The notes beneath the pieces are model-generated. The model worked only from the letters and a program-made list of their open reading frames with translations, was not told the DNA's origin and searched no databases. Position numbers and translations under genes: made by a program. A stretch of DNA of 38,420 nt. Source: a virus. The stretch is taken from the IMG/VR virus record IMGVR_UViG_3300046820_000634, positions 1 through 38,420 of that record; one strand, written 5' to 3'. Shown here piece by piece: positions 10,401 through 18,755 of this stretch (the first letter of the stretch is position 1; every line of letters begins with the position of its first letter).

Positions 10401-13400
10401 CGTTGACGGAACGCTATACTATTTCTCATACTATGCAGATCTAGACGCGGTCATTAATAATTTAGGCAAGGGCTATAAGTTATGGGTAGCACGTAACTTT
10501 GACGATGTCTGGGACGTATATCGTGTTAACGAATCAAACCTATTGGTAGTAAGTTTAAGTCACGATCTTGATGGATTCATGACAGTGGAATTAAGTAATC
10601 CGCACGACCTAGAAGTAGGCAACGTGTTTGCATTTAAGAACTTTAATCCACAGTTTAACGGATTCTATCAAGTTGCTGAGATCACAGGAACCAAATCTGT
10701 TAGAGTGTTTATGCATAAGAATGAAGAAGTTCTTAGAAATTTACAAACAGTAAGCGGTCGTGGTGCATTCTTTACTCTTGAGAGTGTTCGCGTTGAAAAG
10801 CCAACTGACATTGTTGGTATAACTCCTGACCACGGTTGGATTGATGGTGACCGTGTTTGGATTGACAACTACAGTGATGGCAAGTGGGCAGTACTTGAAA
10901 AAACCAGTCCTTGGGAGTTAAAAGACTACGTAGCTCCGCAGATATCAGAATATGCAAATAATTTACATTTTGGTATTAGTTCAAAAATCAGTAGCACCAC
11001 TGACTTAATTGTTGTTGGTGCACCAGGCAAGAACGAAGTTAAAACTTTTACCAAGACAGCATCAAACGAGTTTATTCAGACCAACACTCTTAGATCTCAA
11101 AACGAATTAATACAGGGATTTGGATCTACTATCGATGTAAGCGATTATATTGTGGCAGTTGGAGCACCAGAAAGTTTTGACAATCAAGGTGTAGTTTACG
11201 TGTTTAGCGTTGGACCAACTGGCGGCTTTACAGGACAGATTATAGTAGATTATTTACACGGCAGTCCCGATGCTAAATTTGGGTCGGCGCTTGCACTTAG
11301 CCAAGACAACCAATGGTTATATGTTGGTTGCTCCGGCGACAGTTGTGTGTATGCATATAGATTAGTAACCGATCTAGACATCAAGCGAGAAGAACTATTA
11401 GCAAACGGCACAGATACAGAATTTACTTTATCTTTTACGCCAATCAGCACATCTAGCATTACTATAAGCACAAATAATAAACGATATATTCCAGAGTTAG
11501 AATATAAAGTTGTTGGTGATGTTATTTCTTTCTATGACGGCGATGGCATGACTCCGTTGGCACCTGTAGCAGATACGCTGGTGGTTTCCCAGTCTCCTTA
11601 TTACAACTTCAATAGAAAAATTGAAGCCAGCGATGCAGAAGTAGGCGACTTATTTGGCGCCTCAGTGGCCACAAACTATGACGGATCAGAAGTTTACATT
11701 GGTGCACCAGAACAAACCATTGACGGAAAAATACGAGCCGGCTCAGTGTATGTTTATGCTCGCAGAAGTCAAAGTTTCCGTACGGTTGCTGGCATCAATA
11801 CTTTCATAACACACGAGCCTTCAAATGATGATACCGTGGTTATGTTAAACAACACGGTGCAGATTCCGGGAGTTGATTATCAGGTCATTGACTCGTATAT
11901 ACGATTCTATGATGCACCAGAATCTGGTAGAATAGTTACAATAACACAATCAAGTCTTGATTTTGTGCAGAAACTAACACAAGATACTCCAACGCAAAAT
12001 AGCAAGTTTGGTACAACAATAGCAGTTGATTCTACTAGCTCTAGTTTGTTTATTGGAGCTCCGTTATACAGTGAACCAAATTATCAAAACGGCGTGGTCT
12101 ATAGATTTACAGACCCAGCAAAAATAACAGGGTATGCAGTTGGTAAAACATCTAATCCAACAGTAACAGTCGGTAATGCAATTTACATCAACGGATTTAG
12201 AGTTCAGTTTTTAGGAACAACAGTTGCTGATGTAGTAAATGATATTAATAATGCAAACTTGCCAGGAGTGTCGGCAATGGCCGTTAACGGTAAATTGTCA
12301 ATTACCAGCAACAATAAGTCGTCAACTGTCAAATTGACATTTAGAGATTTTGGCAATACTTCATTGGCTGAATTAGGACTAGAGCCTTACCAACTAAGTC
12401 AACTTATCAAACATCCTGATTTTGGTAAGGGAGAAAATTTTGGTCAGCGTGTTGCAGTTAACGACACAGGAACAACATTGTTGGTGGCTAGCGAAAAAGC
12501 CAGTACCTTCAAGCCAACCACTATAGATAACAATACTACAACTTTTGACAAGGTTTCAACTTTCTTTGTAGATCAAGTCAAGAACAGTGGTGCAGTATAT
12601 CAATACGAACTATTGAAGAATACTGTCGAAAGTGTTGCAGATGTAGGCGATTTCGTCTACGCACAGCAGTTAATGAGTGCAAAAATCAACGGATACGACA
12701 ACTACGGCGCATCAATTGATATTGGAAAAACTTTTAGTATTGTTGGCGCTCCTCTCAATGATGAGTATACAACCAACGGCGGTATTGTTCACCTATTCGA
12801 AAATGTAACTGATACCACATCTTGGAAACTTATTAGACAACAACAGGCTAAAGTAGACATTGATAGTGTAAACAGATTGTTTGTTTACGATAAGTCTAAA
12901 AATACAATTATCAACAACTTGGATTATATTGATCCAGTTAAAGGTAAAATCCTTGGTATTGCCGAACAAGATATAGATTATAAAACAACATTTGATCCTG
13001 CCACTTACAACACAGTCGCTGGCTGGGCTGATCAACAGAGTACGTATAATTCTAATTATTATTGGGGCAATCAACAAGTTGGATCAATTTGGTGGGATCT
13101 AAGTACTATACGTTATGTTGAATACGAGCAAGATAGTTTAACATACAGACAAAAAAATTGGGGGTCGTTATTCCCTGGTAGTAGCGTTGATGTGTACGAA
13201 TGGGTCGAAAGCGATGTATTACCTAGCCTATACCAAGAACAAGGTGGCGACGGTGTACCACTGTGGCAAGACAACGAAGCATATAGCATAGTAACCAATG
13301 TTGATGCATCGTCTGGTGTGATTACAACTAAGTATTATTTCTGGGTAAAGAACAAAAAGAATACTGCACCTAAAGGAAAGAACAACAGCACTTCAAGTAT

Positions 13401-16221
13401 TGCAAACATTATTGAAAATCCGCAACTACAAGGCGTACCTTATGCAACTGTATTGGCATCAAACGCTATTGGCTTAGTTGGCGTTAAAGACCTGTTAAGA
13501 AGTTCTGACATAGTATTGCATATTGATTATGCCAATATTAGAAATAGTAATACTATCCACAGTGAATTTGAATTGATCAGCGACAATACCAATGTATTGC
13601 CAGAAAAGATCATTGACAAGCTAATAGACAGTTTAGCTGGGTTGGATAGACTAGGACAAGTTGTTCCTGACAACACATTAAGTGAAGTTGACAGACTAGG
13701 TATTGGTATTCGCCCAAGACAGACTATGGTAGCCAATCGCGCCGCGGCACTTGAGAACTTTGTAAGATATGCCAATGGTATATTTGCAAAGCATCCTATA
13801 TCTGTATTGTATAATCTAAACAACATGTATGCCGAAGAATCATTGCCCGACAACATAGCCGGCGACCAATGGGATACTGTAGCGGCAACTGCTGAAGAGT
13901 TGTCTTATATTGATACAAGCTCTCTTGACGTTGGGTATAAAGTTTTAGTTGAATCAGATTCAATGCATAGTAATCTTTGGACAATTTACACATTAACTGA
14001 AGCAGGATTTACATTAAGTAGAATTCAAAGTTATAAAACAGATTTGTACTGGAAAAAAGTGAATTGGTATGCTAGCGACTATGATCCTAGCACAAAGATT
14101 AATTATCTAGTTGATGAATTCAAAGACATTGCTAAGATTAAATTAGTTGCTGGAACAACTGTTAAAGTTCGCTACGGTAGCACTGGCCAATTTGAGATTT
14201 ATCGTGTTAATGGAGATTTGACATTAACGTTAGTTGGCTTAGAAAACGGTACTATACAGTTACTGGACATTATCTACAACCTATCCAAGGGTAAGATGAG
14301 CTATGACCAGGACAACTACGATAATATTCGTTACGACCAAACTCCAAGTTTAGAAATACGACAAATTATTAACGCAATTAAAAATGATATATTTGTTGGA
14401 GAACTTAAAGGAGAATTTAACAAATTATTCTTTATTGTTATTGATTATATACTAGCAGAGCAAAAGAACGTGGACTGGATATTCAAGACCAGTTTTATTA
14501 ACGTAGTTCATAAACTTCGTAAGCTAGAACAGTTCCCAAGCTTCATCAAGGATAACCAAAATTATTATCTTGAGTATATCAACGAAGTCAAGCCTTACAG
14601 AACACAAATCAGAGAGTATCTACTGAACTATAGCGGCGACGACTTCTATTACGGAGATGTCACCGACTTCGACTTACCTAGCTACTATGACACAGCGACT
14701 AGAACATATCGTAGTCCAAACGGTGAGCGAGCTGGCGATTCTGTGAGATTAAATCAAAGCAAGTATAGCAACTGGAAAACAGGACACACTTATAGCGTTG
14801 ACAGCATTGCTGTTGATGCTCCTGGCACTGGGTTTATAACAACTCCAGAAATTAAAATAATTGGCGGTGGCGGTACAGGAGCCACAGCAGAAGCATACAT
14901 TAACTTTGCAACTGGAGAAATTGACAGTATAGAAGTTACAAATCCTGGGGCCGGATATACAAGTACACCTACTGTTACTATCAATGGCACAGGCACTGGT
15001 GCCAAGGCTTACGCACGATTAATTAACAACAAAACAAGAAAAGTTAGCAGTACTCTAAAGTTTGATAGAACTACTTATAGTTCATCTGTTGTTACATGGC
15101 AACCAAACTTAACATTCACTACCAATACTGTTGTAAGTTTTGACGGAGTGGCCTGGAGAGCAAATGCTAATATTGCTAGCCTTGATTATTTTGATTATAC
15201 AAACTTTGTTAAAGTAACAGGCGACTATTTTGATAATGCCGCTGATAGAATTACAGCTTATTACAAGCCAACGGTTGGATCAGTTGCTGCCGACTTGCCA
15301 CAGTTACTAAAAGGTATTGAATATCCGGGAGTTAAAGTACAAGGATTGAGATTTAGCTCAAACGTAGATTTTGCGGCCAACGCGGCATTGATTGATACTT
15401 ACATTCAAAGTACCTACACTGATGCAAACTTAGGTATTCGTGCTGAGGACATTAACGTTGATGGCGGCGCATACGTTGATACCTATAGCAGTCACGCACC
15501 AGAAGAACTAGTACCTGGTATTATATTTGATAGCTTAAACCTACAAGTATACACAAGAGAAATTGACGCAAATGCTAACGTAATTCCTGGTGGCACAACA
15601 TTAGGATTGCGTGTAGTACACGGAATGTTGCATGACACTAGTTATTATAGAATTCCTGGATCTAATGTAACAACTCTAAGCTCAAATCTATCAGTTACCG
15701 ACAATTTTATTCAGGTCGCTGATGCAACAGTATTACCAAATCCTGGATTTGAACTGTCAGAATCTGGCACTTGGTTAATTATTCCTGGTGTTGTGTTTAT
15801 CAACGGTGAAAAGATTAACTACTATAAGAACTACAGTTTTACTCAACCGTGGACAGCTAATTTAGCAGTTGATACAGGATCAGAAGTTGCCTACAACGGA
15901 AATGTATATGTTACACAAGGTAATGTCTACGACGCAGGCGGTACTTTTGCAAACATTAGTTCTAATGTGTCTTTATTAACTACTACCAACACACTAGGAC
16001 AAATTCGTCGAGCAGTTGACGGAACCGGTGCACCAGCAGTACATTTGGCTAACGTAGCAGTGGTAGATTCAAGTAAAGCACAGGAAATCTACTTTGGAAA
16101 AGATTCATGGGTTAACCCATGGAGCTCAGGTAATACAACAGTTGGGAACACTAGTGCTACATTTACTAGCATCGGTGCTGTTACTAATTTCTTGATGGAA
16201 AACCCCAGTCTTACGCCCTGA
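4447..16221 (+). CDS. Giant baseplate- or tail-associated structural protein (3924 aa) with an FG-GAP beta-propeller
   Basis: One uninterrupted frame of 11.8 kb follows gene 6, where T4 has gene 7. The N-terminus (INLLPAVFQTDTNRKFLNAT to about residue 140) resembles a conserved opening of large structural proteins in marine T4-like phages. Later modules, by residue: a cupredoxin-like beta domain at about 176-250 (PVITLARGGVYRFKVN... and VQNNGADTGEVIFRVP); seven FG-GAP blades at about 2173, 2225, 2277, 2402, 2520, 2664 and 2752, each a [HKLN][FY]G start followed by a (V/I)GAP-type strand, with insertions between blades; three short W-x(n)-G-x-x-V-x-Y chitin-binding-like motifs at about 1756, 3549 and 3798; and two tandem GTG(F/Y)-rich repeats at about 3453-3526. 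It has no signal peptide. A baseplate-wedge or peripheral fibre-network role is inferred from position and beta-rich composition. It may replace gp7 and other wedge proteins, but I see no clear gp7 similarity. Confidence 0.8.
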   Translation: MAAIKTINLLPAVFQTDTNRKFLNATLDQLISEPNFKKINGYVGRKFAPTFKAGDNYLIEPTGDRQNYQLEPSVVVENKSTDTIDHYSGYIDLLQKIDYYGGNITNHSRLFDSESYTYNGLFDFDKFVNFNNYYWLPEGPDAVDVFAGTVASQETYTVSRNAAVGYSFSNNNIESNPVITLARGGVYRFKVNQPGSKFWIQSAPGVTGVFDNRPNASTRDVFGVQNNGADTGEVIFRVPLTTAQDRYISMPLVDNVDISTSIDYTKLQNRLLSEFFAEFSNGIDGVKTNLINKKLIFVNTGIDNVNWTNPDFPTPPAGFSANAGYVVPEADRTSVWKIDLVPHGSDFIIKLNIYKTVARSEKVFVKTGVIGATKEYFVDFNNVYAEVPAITATLDRLFYQDSASPGLVGQIKLVDPGSYTIDVEQDILGKSSYISPNKIKFTNGLKVSFDSSVTPAEYAGNEYYVDGVGSSISLIKVSELITPETWAENGIETPDYITINRNSQDSNPWSRSNRWFHIDVITDTAAYNNTSTLPSQSQRAARPIIEFEKNLQLFNYGRLAKAPVDILDLTITDAFTDVEGSTSYTLNGVELTEGMRVIFAAETDPIVKNKIYRVTFIDVDGLPGTQTQIHLIEANDSNIVEGNTLIVLQGSNKGISYWYNGTNWIEGQAKSSINQAPLFDVFDANGNSFSNTNVYLNSNFDGTEIFSYKKGTGTNDVVLGFPLSYKNFNSVGDIEFDNKFDSIDVTYLLGQDTLSVPVNSGFLRQYQGLVEFENRNVWSKIAEKTKQYQIISTVHTGETNFIEIDILPETEKAIPYIKVFVNNVLLSSSEYQFRKVGVKQTVEILKSLQINDKIDISIYSLDSSNIGYYETPDNLEFNPLNLNFESLTLGQLRNHVDIIKQNTKLITDYSGNFTKLRDINYKTTGGSLLQHGHPLIFSNIFLNDKNINFVESLNFAANEYVKFKNKFLELATKLDEVSANDIRGSVDAILKNINLVKNKSFPWYYSDMVPYGDNTTIHSYTVINPLIKQYEISGVFNDKLLSNRATLVYLNDVQLVKGRDYYFPQDRAAVIINDSVDLSADDKLTVVEFLDTDGSYIPETPSKLGLYPNYQPALYLDDTYQVPGNVIRGHDGSITPAFNDYRDDLLLELEKRIYNNIKIDFETNILELYDFVPGKFRSTEYSLQEFNRVLTKSFLKWTGLNRVNFTNNDYFVENNAWTWNYKKLPDSINGAPLPGTWRAIYSYWFDTDRPHTHPWEMLGFSEEPLWWQDRYGAAPYTGGNTLLWEDLSRGYIHAGPRAGIDNRFKRPQLLNHVPVDEYGALISPEKFAVGNFDSRSLNASFAVGDQGPVETAWRRSSDYPYALQQAIALLKPAFYFGALINISEYFRNSTIDQLVRSDTKQRITPTTVCINGEQTATGEIQRCSGYLNWITDFVHSRGITGASFVRQAIDNLDVRLSYKVAGYTDQKYIKVLAEQSSPTSTNNSIIIPDENYRVHLHKSSQVKKATYSAVIIERSENGYTVSGYDMSNPFFTIVPSLANNNTYSISAVNQKAVIYKDFQSRKVTIPYGFEFKTRQQVVDFLVSYGRYLTGLGYRFDETDEALKSQRDWVLSAKEFLTWSQQGWTAGSLIILSPIYNSVKFISNAGVVDFVENASFGSKILDHNFSIIKNNQFSVVRDGNQFGLTAINNQTIGLIELDVVQYEHALVFDNTTVFNDVIYKPELGNRQYRLKIVGNKTADWTGNLNPPGFVYNSPSVDTWQPGVDYRKGAIVNFKEQYYTALVNVIASAEFDRRNWQMIDRLTIKTGLLPNFAYNAQKFENIYDIDNQPVDGGLDDYSNGLIGFRNRSYLSDFSLDQISQAKFYQGYIKQKGTVNAITGLTNAQFNNITSDIDIYEEWAIRVGEYGALESDQSLEVVLHEDLYTNDPSGVIFADTADSIFESGFVTIKNKDLYRRPEYYKKNIFFNRDENSNYANDSLTAGYVNLNDVDGTLYYFSYYADLDAVINNLGKGYKLWVARNFDDVWDVYRVNESNLLVVSLSHDLDGFMTVELSNPHDLEVGNVFAFKNFNPQFNGFYQVAEITGTKSVRVFMHKNEEVLRNLQTVSGRGAFFTLESVRVEKPTDIVGITPDHGWIDGDRVWIDNYSDGKWAVLEKTSPWELKDYVAPQISEYANNLHFGISSKISSTTDLIVVGAPGKNEVKTFTKTASNEFIQTNTLRSQNELIQGFGSTIDVSDYIVAVGAPESFDNQGVVYVFSVGPTGGFTGQIIVDYLHGSPDAKFGSALALSQDNQWLYVGCSGDSCVYAYRLVTDLDIKREELLANGTDTEFTLSFTPISTSSITISTNNKRYIPELEYKVVGDVISFYDGDGMTPLAPVADTLVVSQSPYYNFNRKIEASDAEVGDLFGASVATNYDGSEVYIGAPEQTIDGKIRAGSVYVYARRSQSFRTVAGINTFITHEPSNDDTVVMLNNTVQIPGVDYQVIDSYIRFYDAPESGRIVTITQSSLDFVQKLTQDTPTQNSKFGTTIAVDSTSSSLFIGAPLYSEPNYQNGVVYRFTDPAKITGYAVGKTSNPTVTVGNAIYINGFRVQFLGTTVADVVNDINNANLPGVSAMAVNGKLSITSNNKSSTVKLTFRDFGNTSLAELGLEPYQLSQLIKHPDFGKGENFGQRVAVNDTGTTLLVASEKASTFKPTTIDNNTTTFDKVSTFFVDQVKNSGAVYQYELLKNTVESVADVGDFVYAQQLMSAKINGYDNYGASIDIGKTFSIVGAPLNDEYTTNGGIVHLFENVTDTTSWKLIRQQQAKVDIDSVNRLFVYDKSKNTIINNLDYIDPVKGKILGIAEQDIDYKTTFDPATYNTVAGWADQQSTYNSNYYWGNQQVGSIWWDLSTIRYVEYEQDSLTYRQKNWGSLFPGSSVDVYEWVESDVLPSLYQEQGGDGVPLWQDNEAYSIVTNVDASSGVITTKYYFWVKNKKNTAPKGKNNSTSSIANIIENPQLQGVPYATVLASNAIGLVGVKDLLRSSDIVLHIDYANIRNSNTIHSEFELISDNTNVLPEKIIDKLIDSLAGLDRLGQVVPDNTLSEVDRLGIGIRPRQTMVANRAAALENFVRYANGIFAKHPISVLYNLNNMYAEESLPDNIAGDQWDTVAATAEELSYIDTSSLDVGYKVLVESDSMHSNLWTIYTLTEAGFTLSRIQSYKTDLYWKKVNWYASDYDPSTKINYLVDEFKDIAKIKLVAGTTVKVRYGSTGQFEIYRVNGDLTLTLVGLENGTIQLLDIIYNLSKGKMSYDQDNYDNIRYDQTPSLEIRQIINAIKNDIFVGELKGEFNKLFFIVIDYILAEQKNVDWIFKTSFINVVHKLRKLEQFPSFIKDNQNYYLEYINEVKPYRTQIREYLLNYSGDDFYYGDVTDFDLPSYYDTATRTYRSPNGERAGDSVRLNQSKYSNWKTGHTYSVDSIAVDAPGTGFITTPEIKIIGGGGTGATAEAYINFATGEIDSIEVTNPGAGYTSTPTVTINGTGTGAKAYARLINNKTRKVSSTLKFDRTTYSSSVVTWQPNLTFTTNTVVSFDGVAWRANANIASLDYFDYTNFVKVTGDYFDNAADRITAYYKPTVGSVAADLPQLLKGIEYPGVKVQGLRFSSNVDFAANAALIDTYIQSTYTDANLGIRAEDINVDGGAYVDTYSSHAPEELVPGIIFDSLNLQVYTREIDANANVIPGGTTLGLRVVHGMLHDTSYYRIPGSNVTTLSSNLSVTDNFIQVADATVLPNPGFELSESGTWLIIPGVVFINGEKINYYKNYSFTQPWTANLAVDTGSEVAYNGNVYVTQGNVYDAGGTFANISSNVSLLTTTNTLGQIRRAVDGTGAPAVHLANVAVVDSSKAQEIYFGKDSWVNPWSSGNTTVGNTSATFTSIGAVTNFLMENPSLTP
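10964..12803 (+). other. FG-GAP (integrin-alpha-like) seven-bladed beta-propeller segment inside the giant protein
   Basis: Seven repeats each begin with a Phe/Tyr-Gly pair (HFGISS, GFGSTI, KFGSAL, LFGASV, KFGTTI, NFGQRV, NYGASI). Each is followed some 10 residues later by a strand ending GAP or a degenerate form (VVGAP, AVGAP, YVGCS, YIGAP, FIGAP, LVASE, IVGAP) and a V(Y/H)xF/Y strand. Blades 3-4 and 4-5 are separated by inserted beta modules that contain similar LNN...PGVDY(Q/K)V and FYDG/FYDAP segments. Seven repeats fit a closed propeller. FG-GAP propellers elsewhere mediate protein or ligand binding. Confidence 0.7.
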
Positions 16222-16227
16222 TAAATA
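16221..16227 (+). promoter_or_regulatory. Putative late promoter box ATAAATA
   Basis: ATAAATA starts at the last base of the giant gene's stop codon, 7 bases before the ATG at 16235. It matches the T4 late promoter core. No clear Shine-Dalgarno lies between, so if used it would give a near-leaderless mRNA. Confidence 0.35.
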
Positions 16228-16234
16228 AGAAATA

Positions 16235-16915
16235 ATGGATACTAAAATGCAAGAAAATACTCAAAATACCGTAGAAACACCTGTTAAGCGTCCTGACGAA
16301 ACGTCTGGCGTTCATGTGCAAGGGCATATTAAAATATTTGACCCAGAAACCAAGGAGGTGTTTGTGGATAAACGTAATGCAATCCACTACGAAAACATTT
16401 CTGAAGCTATTGCCTATTGCTTGGCAAACAAAGGCCGAAGCTTTGTGTACGAAATGCACTTTGGTAACGGCGGAACTACAGTAGACCCAACAGGCGTTAT
16501 TAGTTATCTACCAGCTAATACTGGTAGCCAGAACAGCAACCTGTATAATCCAACGTATGCTAAAATTGTTGACGATACCAGTAGCGACAATTCAGATCCG
16601 TTGCGTAATAAGATGGAAGTTCGACATGTTCCGGGAACAGTTTATACAGACATTTTAGTTACCTGTTTATTGGACTACGGCGAGCCAGCAGATCAAGTGG
16701 CATTTGACAACAGTCAGAGTTTAGACGGCGAATATGTATTTGACGAGCTAGGATTAAAAGCTCGTAGTACTGATGGTACCAGCGGACTAGATACCACTGG
16801 TAAATTGTTAACACACGTGGTTTTCCACCCTGTACAAAAATCTTTAAACAGACTTATTCAAATTGACTACACAGTGCGTATACAAACATTAACTAATTTA
16901 AGTTCAATAGGATAA
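16235..16915 (+). CDS. Conserved T4-like phage structural protein (226 aa)
   Basis: A 226-residue protein without a named function. It has an HVQGHIKIFDPETKEVFVDKRNAIHYEN opening, a central HFGNGGTTVDPTGVISYLP loop, the LYNPTYAKIVDD segment, FDELGL, and a C-terminal LTHVVFHPVQKSLNRLIQIDYTVRI strand pair. From memory, this pattern is shared by structural proteins beside the baseplate genes of many marine T4-like phages; it is not gp8, with which I see no similarity. Placed between the giant protein and the first tail fibre, it is probably a baseplate-to-fibre connector (inference). The ATG at 16247 is an alternative start; neither has a good ribosome site. Confidence 0.7.
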   Translation: MDTKMQENTQNTVETPVKRPDETSGVHVQGHIKIFDPETKEVFVDKRNAIHYENISEAIAYCLANKGRSFVYEMHFGNGGTTVDPTGVISYLPANTGSQNSNLYNPTYAKIVDDTSSDNSDPLRNKMEVRHVPGTVYTDILVTCLLDYGEPADQVAFDNSQSLDGEYVFDELGLKARSTDGTSGLDTTGKLLTHVVFHPVQKSLNRLIQIDYTVRIQTLTNLSSIG

Positions 16916-16921
16916 TACGCT

Positions 16922-18754
16922 ATGTCATATACAATTAATAAAACTAACAGCGAAATACTGCTAACATTGTTAGATGGCACCACCGAATCGGCTGGTGGCT
17001 TAACGTTTATCGGTAAAAACTACATCAGCTATGGTGAAGTTCAAAACGAAAACTTTGTTAGACTATTGGAGAATTTTTCAGATTCAGTTTCACCAATTGA
17101 TCCGTTAAAAGGTCAACTATGGTATGACGCATCTACAACTCCAGGCATTTTAAAAGTATACGACGGAGTTAGATTTAAATCGGTTACTGGCAAAGTGGCC
17201 AGCGGTGTTGCTCCTTCTGCGGGCCTAGTAGCAGGCGATGCCTGGTGGGACACAACTAACGATCAATATAAAGTCTACAGCGGTACCGATTGGGTAGTTG
17301 TTGGTCCAGACTTTAGTAAAGTAGATGGGAAAAGTGGCGCCATAGTCGAAGCTGTTTATGATACCGGCGGAAACAAGCACATGGTTGTTAGCATGTACAG
17401 CAACAATAATCGTAGTGCTATTGTAAGTTACGATCCTACGTTTACACCTAATGTGTCTATCGCTGGCTTTGCTACTATCAGTCCTGGTGTAAATTTAAGC
17501 ACAGCAGTATCAAATAATTTAATTCACGGTACAAGCAAGAACTCACAGCAATTAGGAAACGTAGTTGCCGCAAGTTATGCTCGAAAAGACCAAAATGAAA
17601 CCTTTGCGGCAGGCGTTACTGTACTAGGAAATATTAATCTTGGTGCAAACGTAAACGTACAGATGGCGGTTGTTAATAATCGATTGACAATTAATAACTC
17701 TGCGTCTGGTATTGTATTGCAAACACAACCAGGCGGAACAACAGTTAACAGTTTGTCTATTGATGGTGTTACTGGTAACGTAAGCGTTCGTGGAAAACCG
17801 ACTACACCACTGGGTGTAGCCACAAAGAGCTATGTTGATGATACACAGACAATTATTAATCAAACAATTGAAGCTAATGTATTAACAATAAACACAGCAA
17901 TCAACAGTAATGTTAGTCTTATCAACAGCCAGTTTGCTAACGTTAACGCAGTACTAGATGAGCATGAGCAAGATTTAATTGATCTTAATATCATAGCATC
18001 GTTTAAAGCACCTAACGATAGCCCAGACTTTACCGGTATTCCACAAGCAGACACAGCGCCAATGAATACCAGCACAAGACAAATTGCTAGCACAGAATAT
18101 GTAATGATTGAGTCAAACTCGATTAAAGCTAACATTGCAACTGCTGGTTATGCTAAAGAAGCCTGGGTTAAAACGCAGGGCTACTTTATGGCCAACGGAT
18201 ATACCAAGTTTGACGGAACAACATTCCAAGCAAACGCAGGCAGTATCTCTGGTTACGGTGCAGTAAGTATCAAAGGTAGCCAAGGCGGATACGCAGGTAT
18301 TAATTTTGTTGACAGCGGAAACGCACAATGTAACAGTTTCTTAACAAATTCAACAGGTGCAGGCGGTATCTATAATAGAAACAGTAACGGTTGGGTATTA
18401 CAATGGAACAACAGCGGTGATATTACAGCCACAGGCGATATTACTGCATTCAGTGATGCAAAACTAAAAACAAACATCAATACCATCAAAAACAGTTTAG
18501 CAATTACCGCTAACCTAAGAGGTGTGACATTCGATAAAGATGGCAAGCCGGGACTTGGTGTTATTGCACAAGAGTTGCTTCCGCATTTACCAATGTTAGT
18601 TCATGCCAACCCAGATGGTACATTAAGTGTAGCATACGGAAACATGGCAGGCTTATTCATTGAAAATGATAAAGCGTTGCACCAGCAACTGCAAGCCCTA
18701 CAAAAAGAAGTAGAGGATCTAAAAGCTATCGTAACAAAACTACTGGAAAAATAA
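16922..18754 (+). CDS. Tail fibre 1 with C-terminal S74 intramolecular chaperone/autoprotease
   Basis: This 610-residue fibre has a ~225-aa N-terminal domain shared with the genes at 22334 and 23863 (GQLWYD, GDAWWDT..., YSGTDWVVVGPDFS and TPNVSIAGFATISPG signatures), taken to be the virion-attachment region. A TTPLGVATKSYVD motif (about 297) leads into a coiled-coil stretch (about 305-355) and a TGIPQADTAPMNTSTRQIAS fibre repeat. The C-terminal ~100 residues are a peptidase S74 chaperone: the Ser511-Asp-Ala-Lys-Leu-Lys516 dyad motif, then GVIAQELLPHLP and a terminal heptad helix. In the family, this domain guides trimerisation and then cuts itself off before the Ser. A Shine-Dalgarno AGGA lies 9 bases before the ATG. 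Confidence 0.88.
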   Translation: MSYTINKTNSEILLTLLDGTTESAGGLTFIGKNYISYGEVQNENFVRLLENFSDSVSPIDPLKGQLWYDASTTPGILKVYDGVRFKSVTGKVASGVAPSAGLVAGDAWWDTTNDQYKVYSGTDWVVVGPDFSKVDGKSGAIVEAVYDTGGNKHMVVSMYSNNNRSAIVSYDPTFTPNVSIAGFATISPGVNLSTAVSNNLIHGTSKNSQQLGNVVAASYARKDQNETFAAGVTVLGNINLGANVNVQMAVVNNRLTINNSASGIVLQTQPGGTTVNSLSIDGVTGNVSVRGKPTTPLGVATKSYVDDTQTIINQTIEANVLTINTAINSNVSLINSQFANVNAVLDEHEQDLIDLNIIASFKAPNDSPDFTGIPQADTAPMNTSTRQIASTEYVMIESNSIKANIATAGYAKEAWVKTQGYFMANGYTKFDGTTFQANAGSISGYGAVSIKGSQGGYAGINFVDSGNAQCNSFLTNSTGAGGIYNRNSNGWVLQWNNSGDITATGDITAFSDAKLKTNINTIKNSLAITANLRGVTFDKDGKPGLGVIAQELLPHLPMLVHANPDGTLSVAYGNMAGLFIENDKALHQQLQALQKEVEDLKAIVTKLLEK

Positions 18755-18755
18755 A

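Noticed and set aside
16235-16915. Assignment of the 226-aa protein as T4 gp8 because of its position
   Set aside because: Length and sequence do not resemble gp8 as I know it; kept as an unnamed structural protein.
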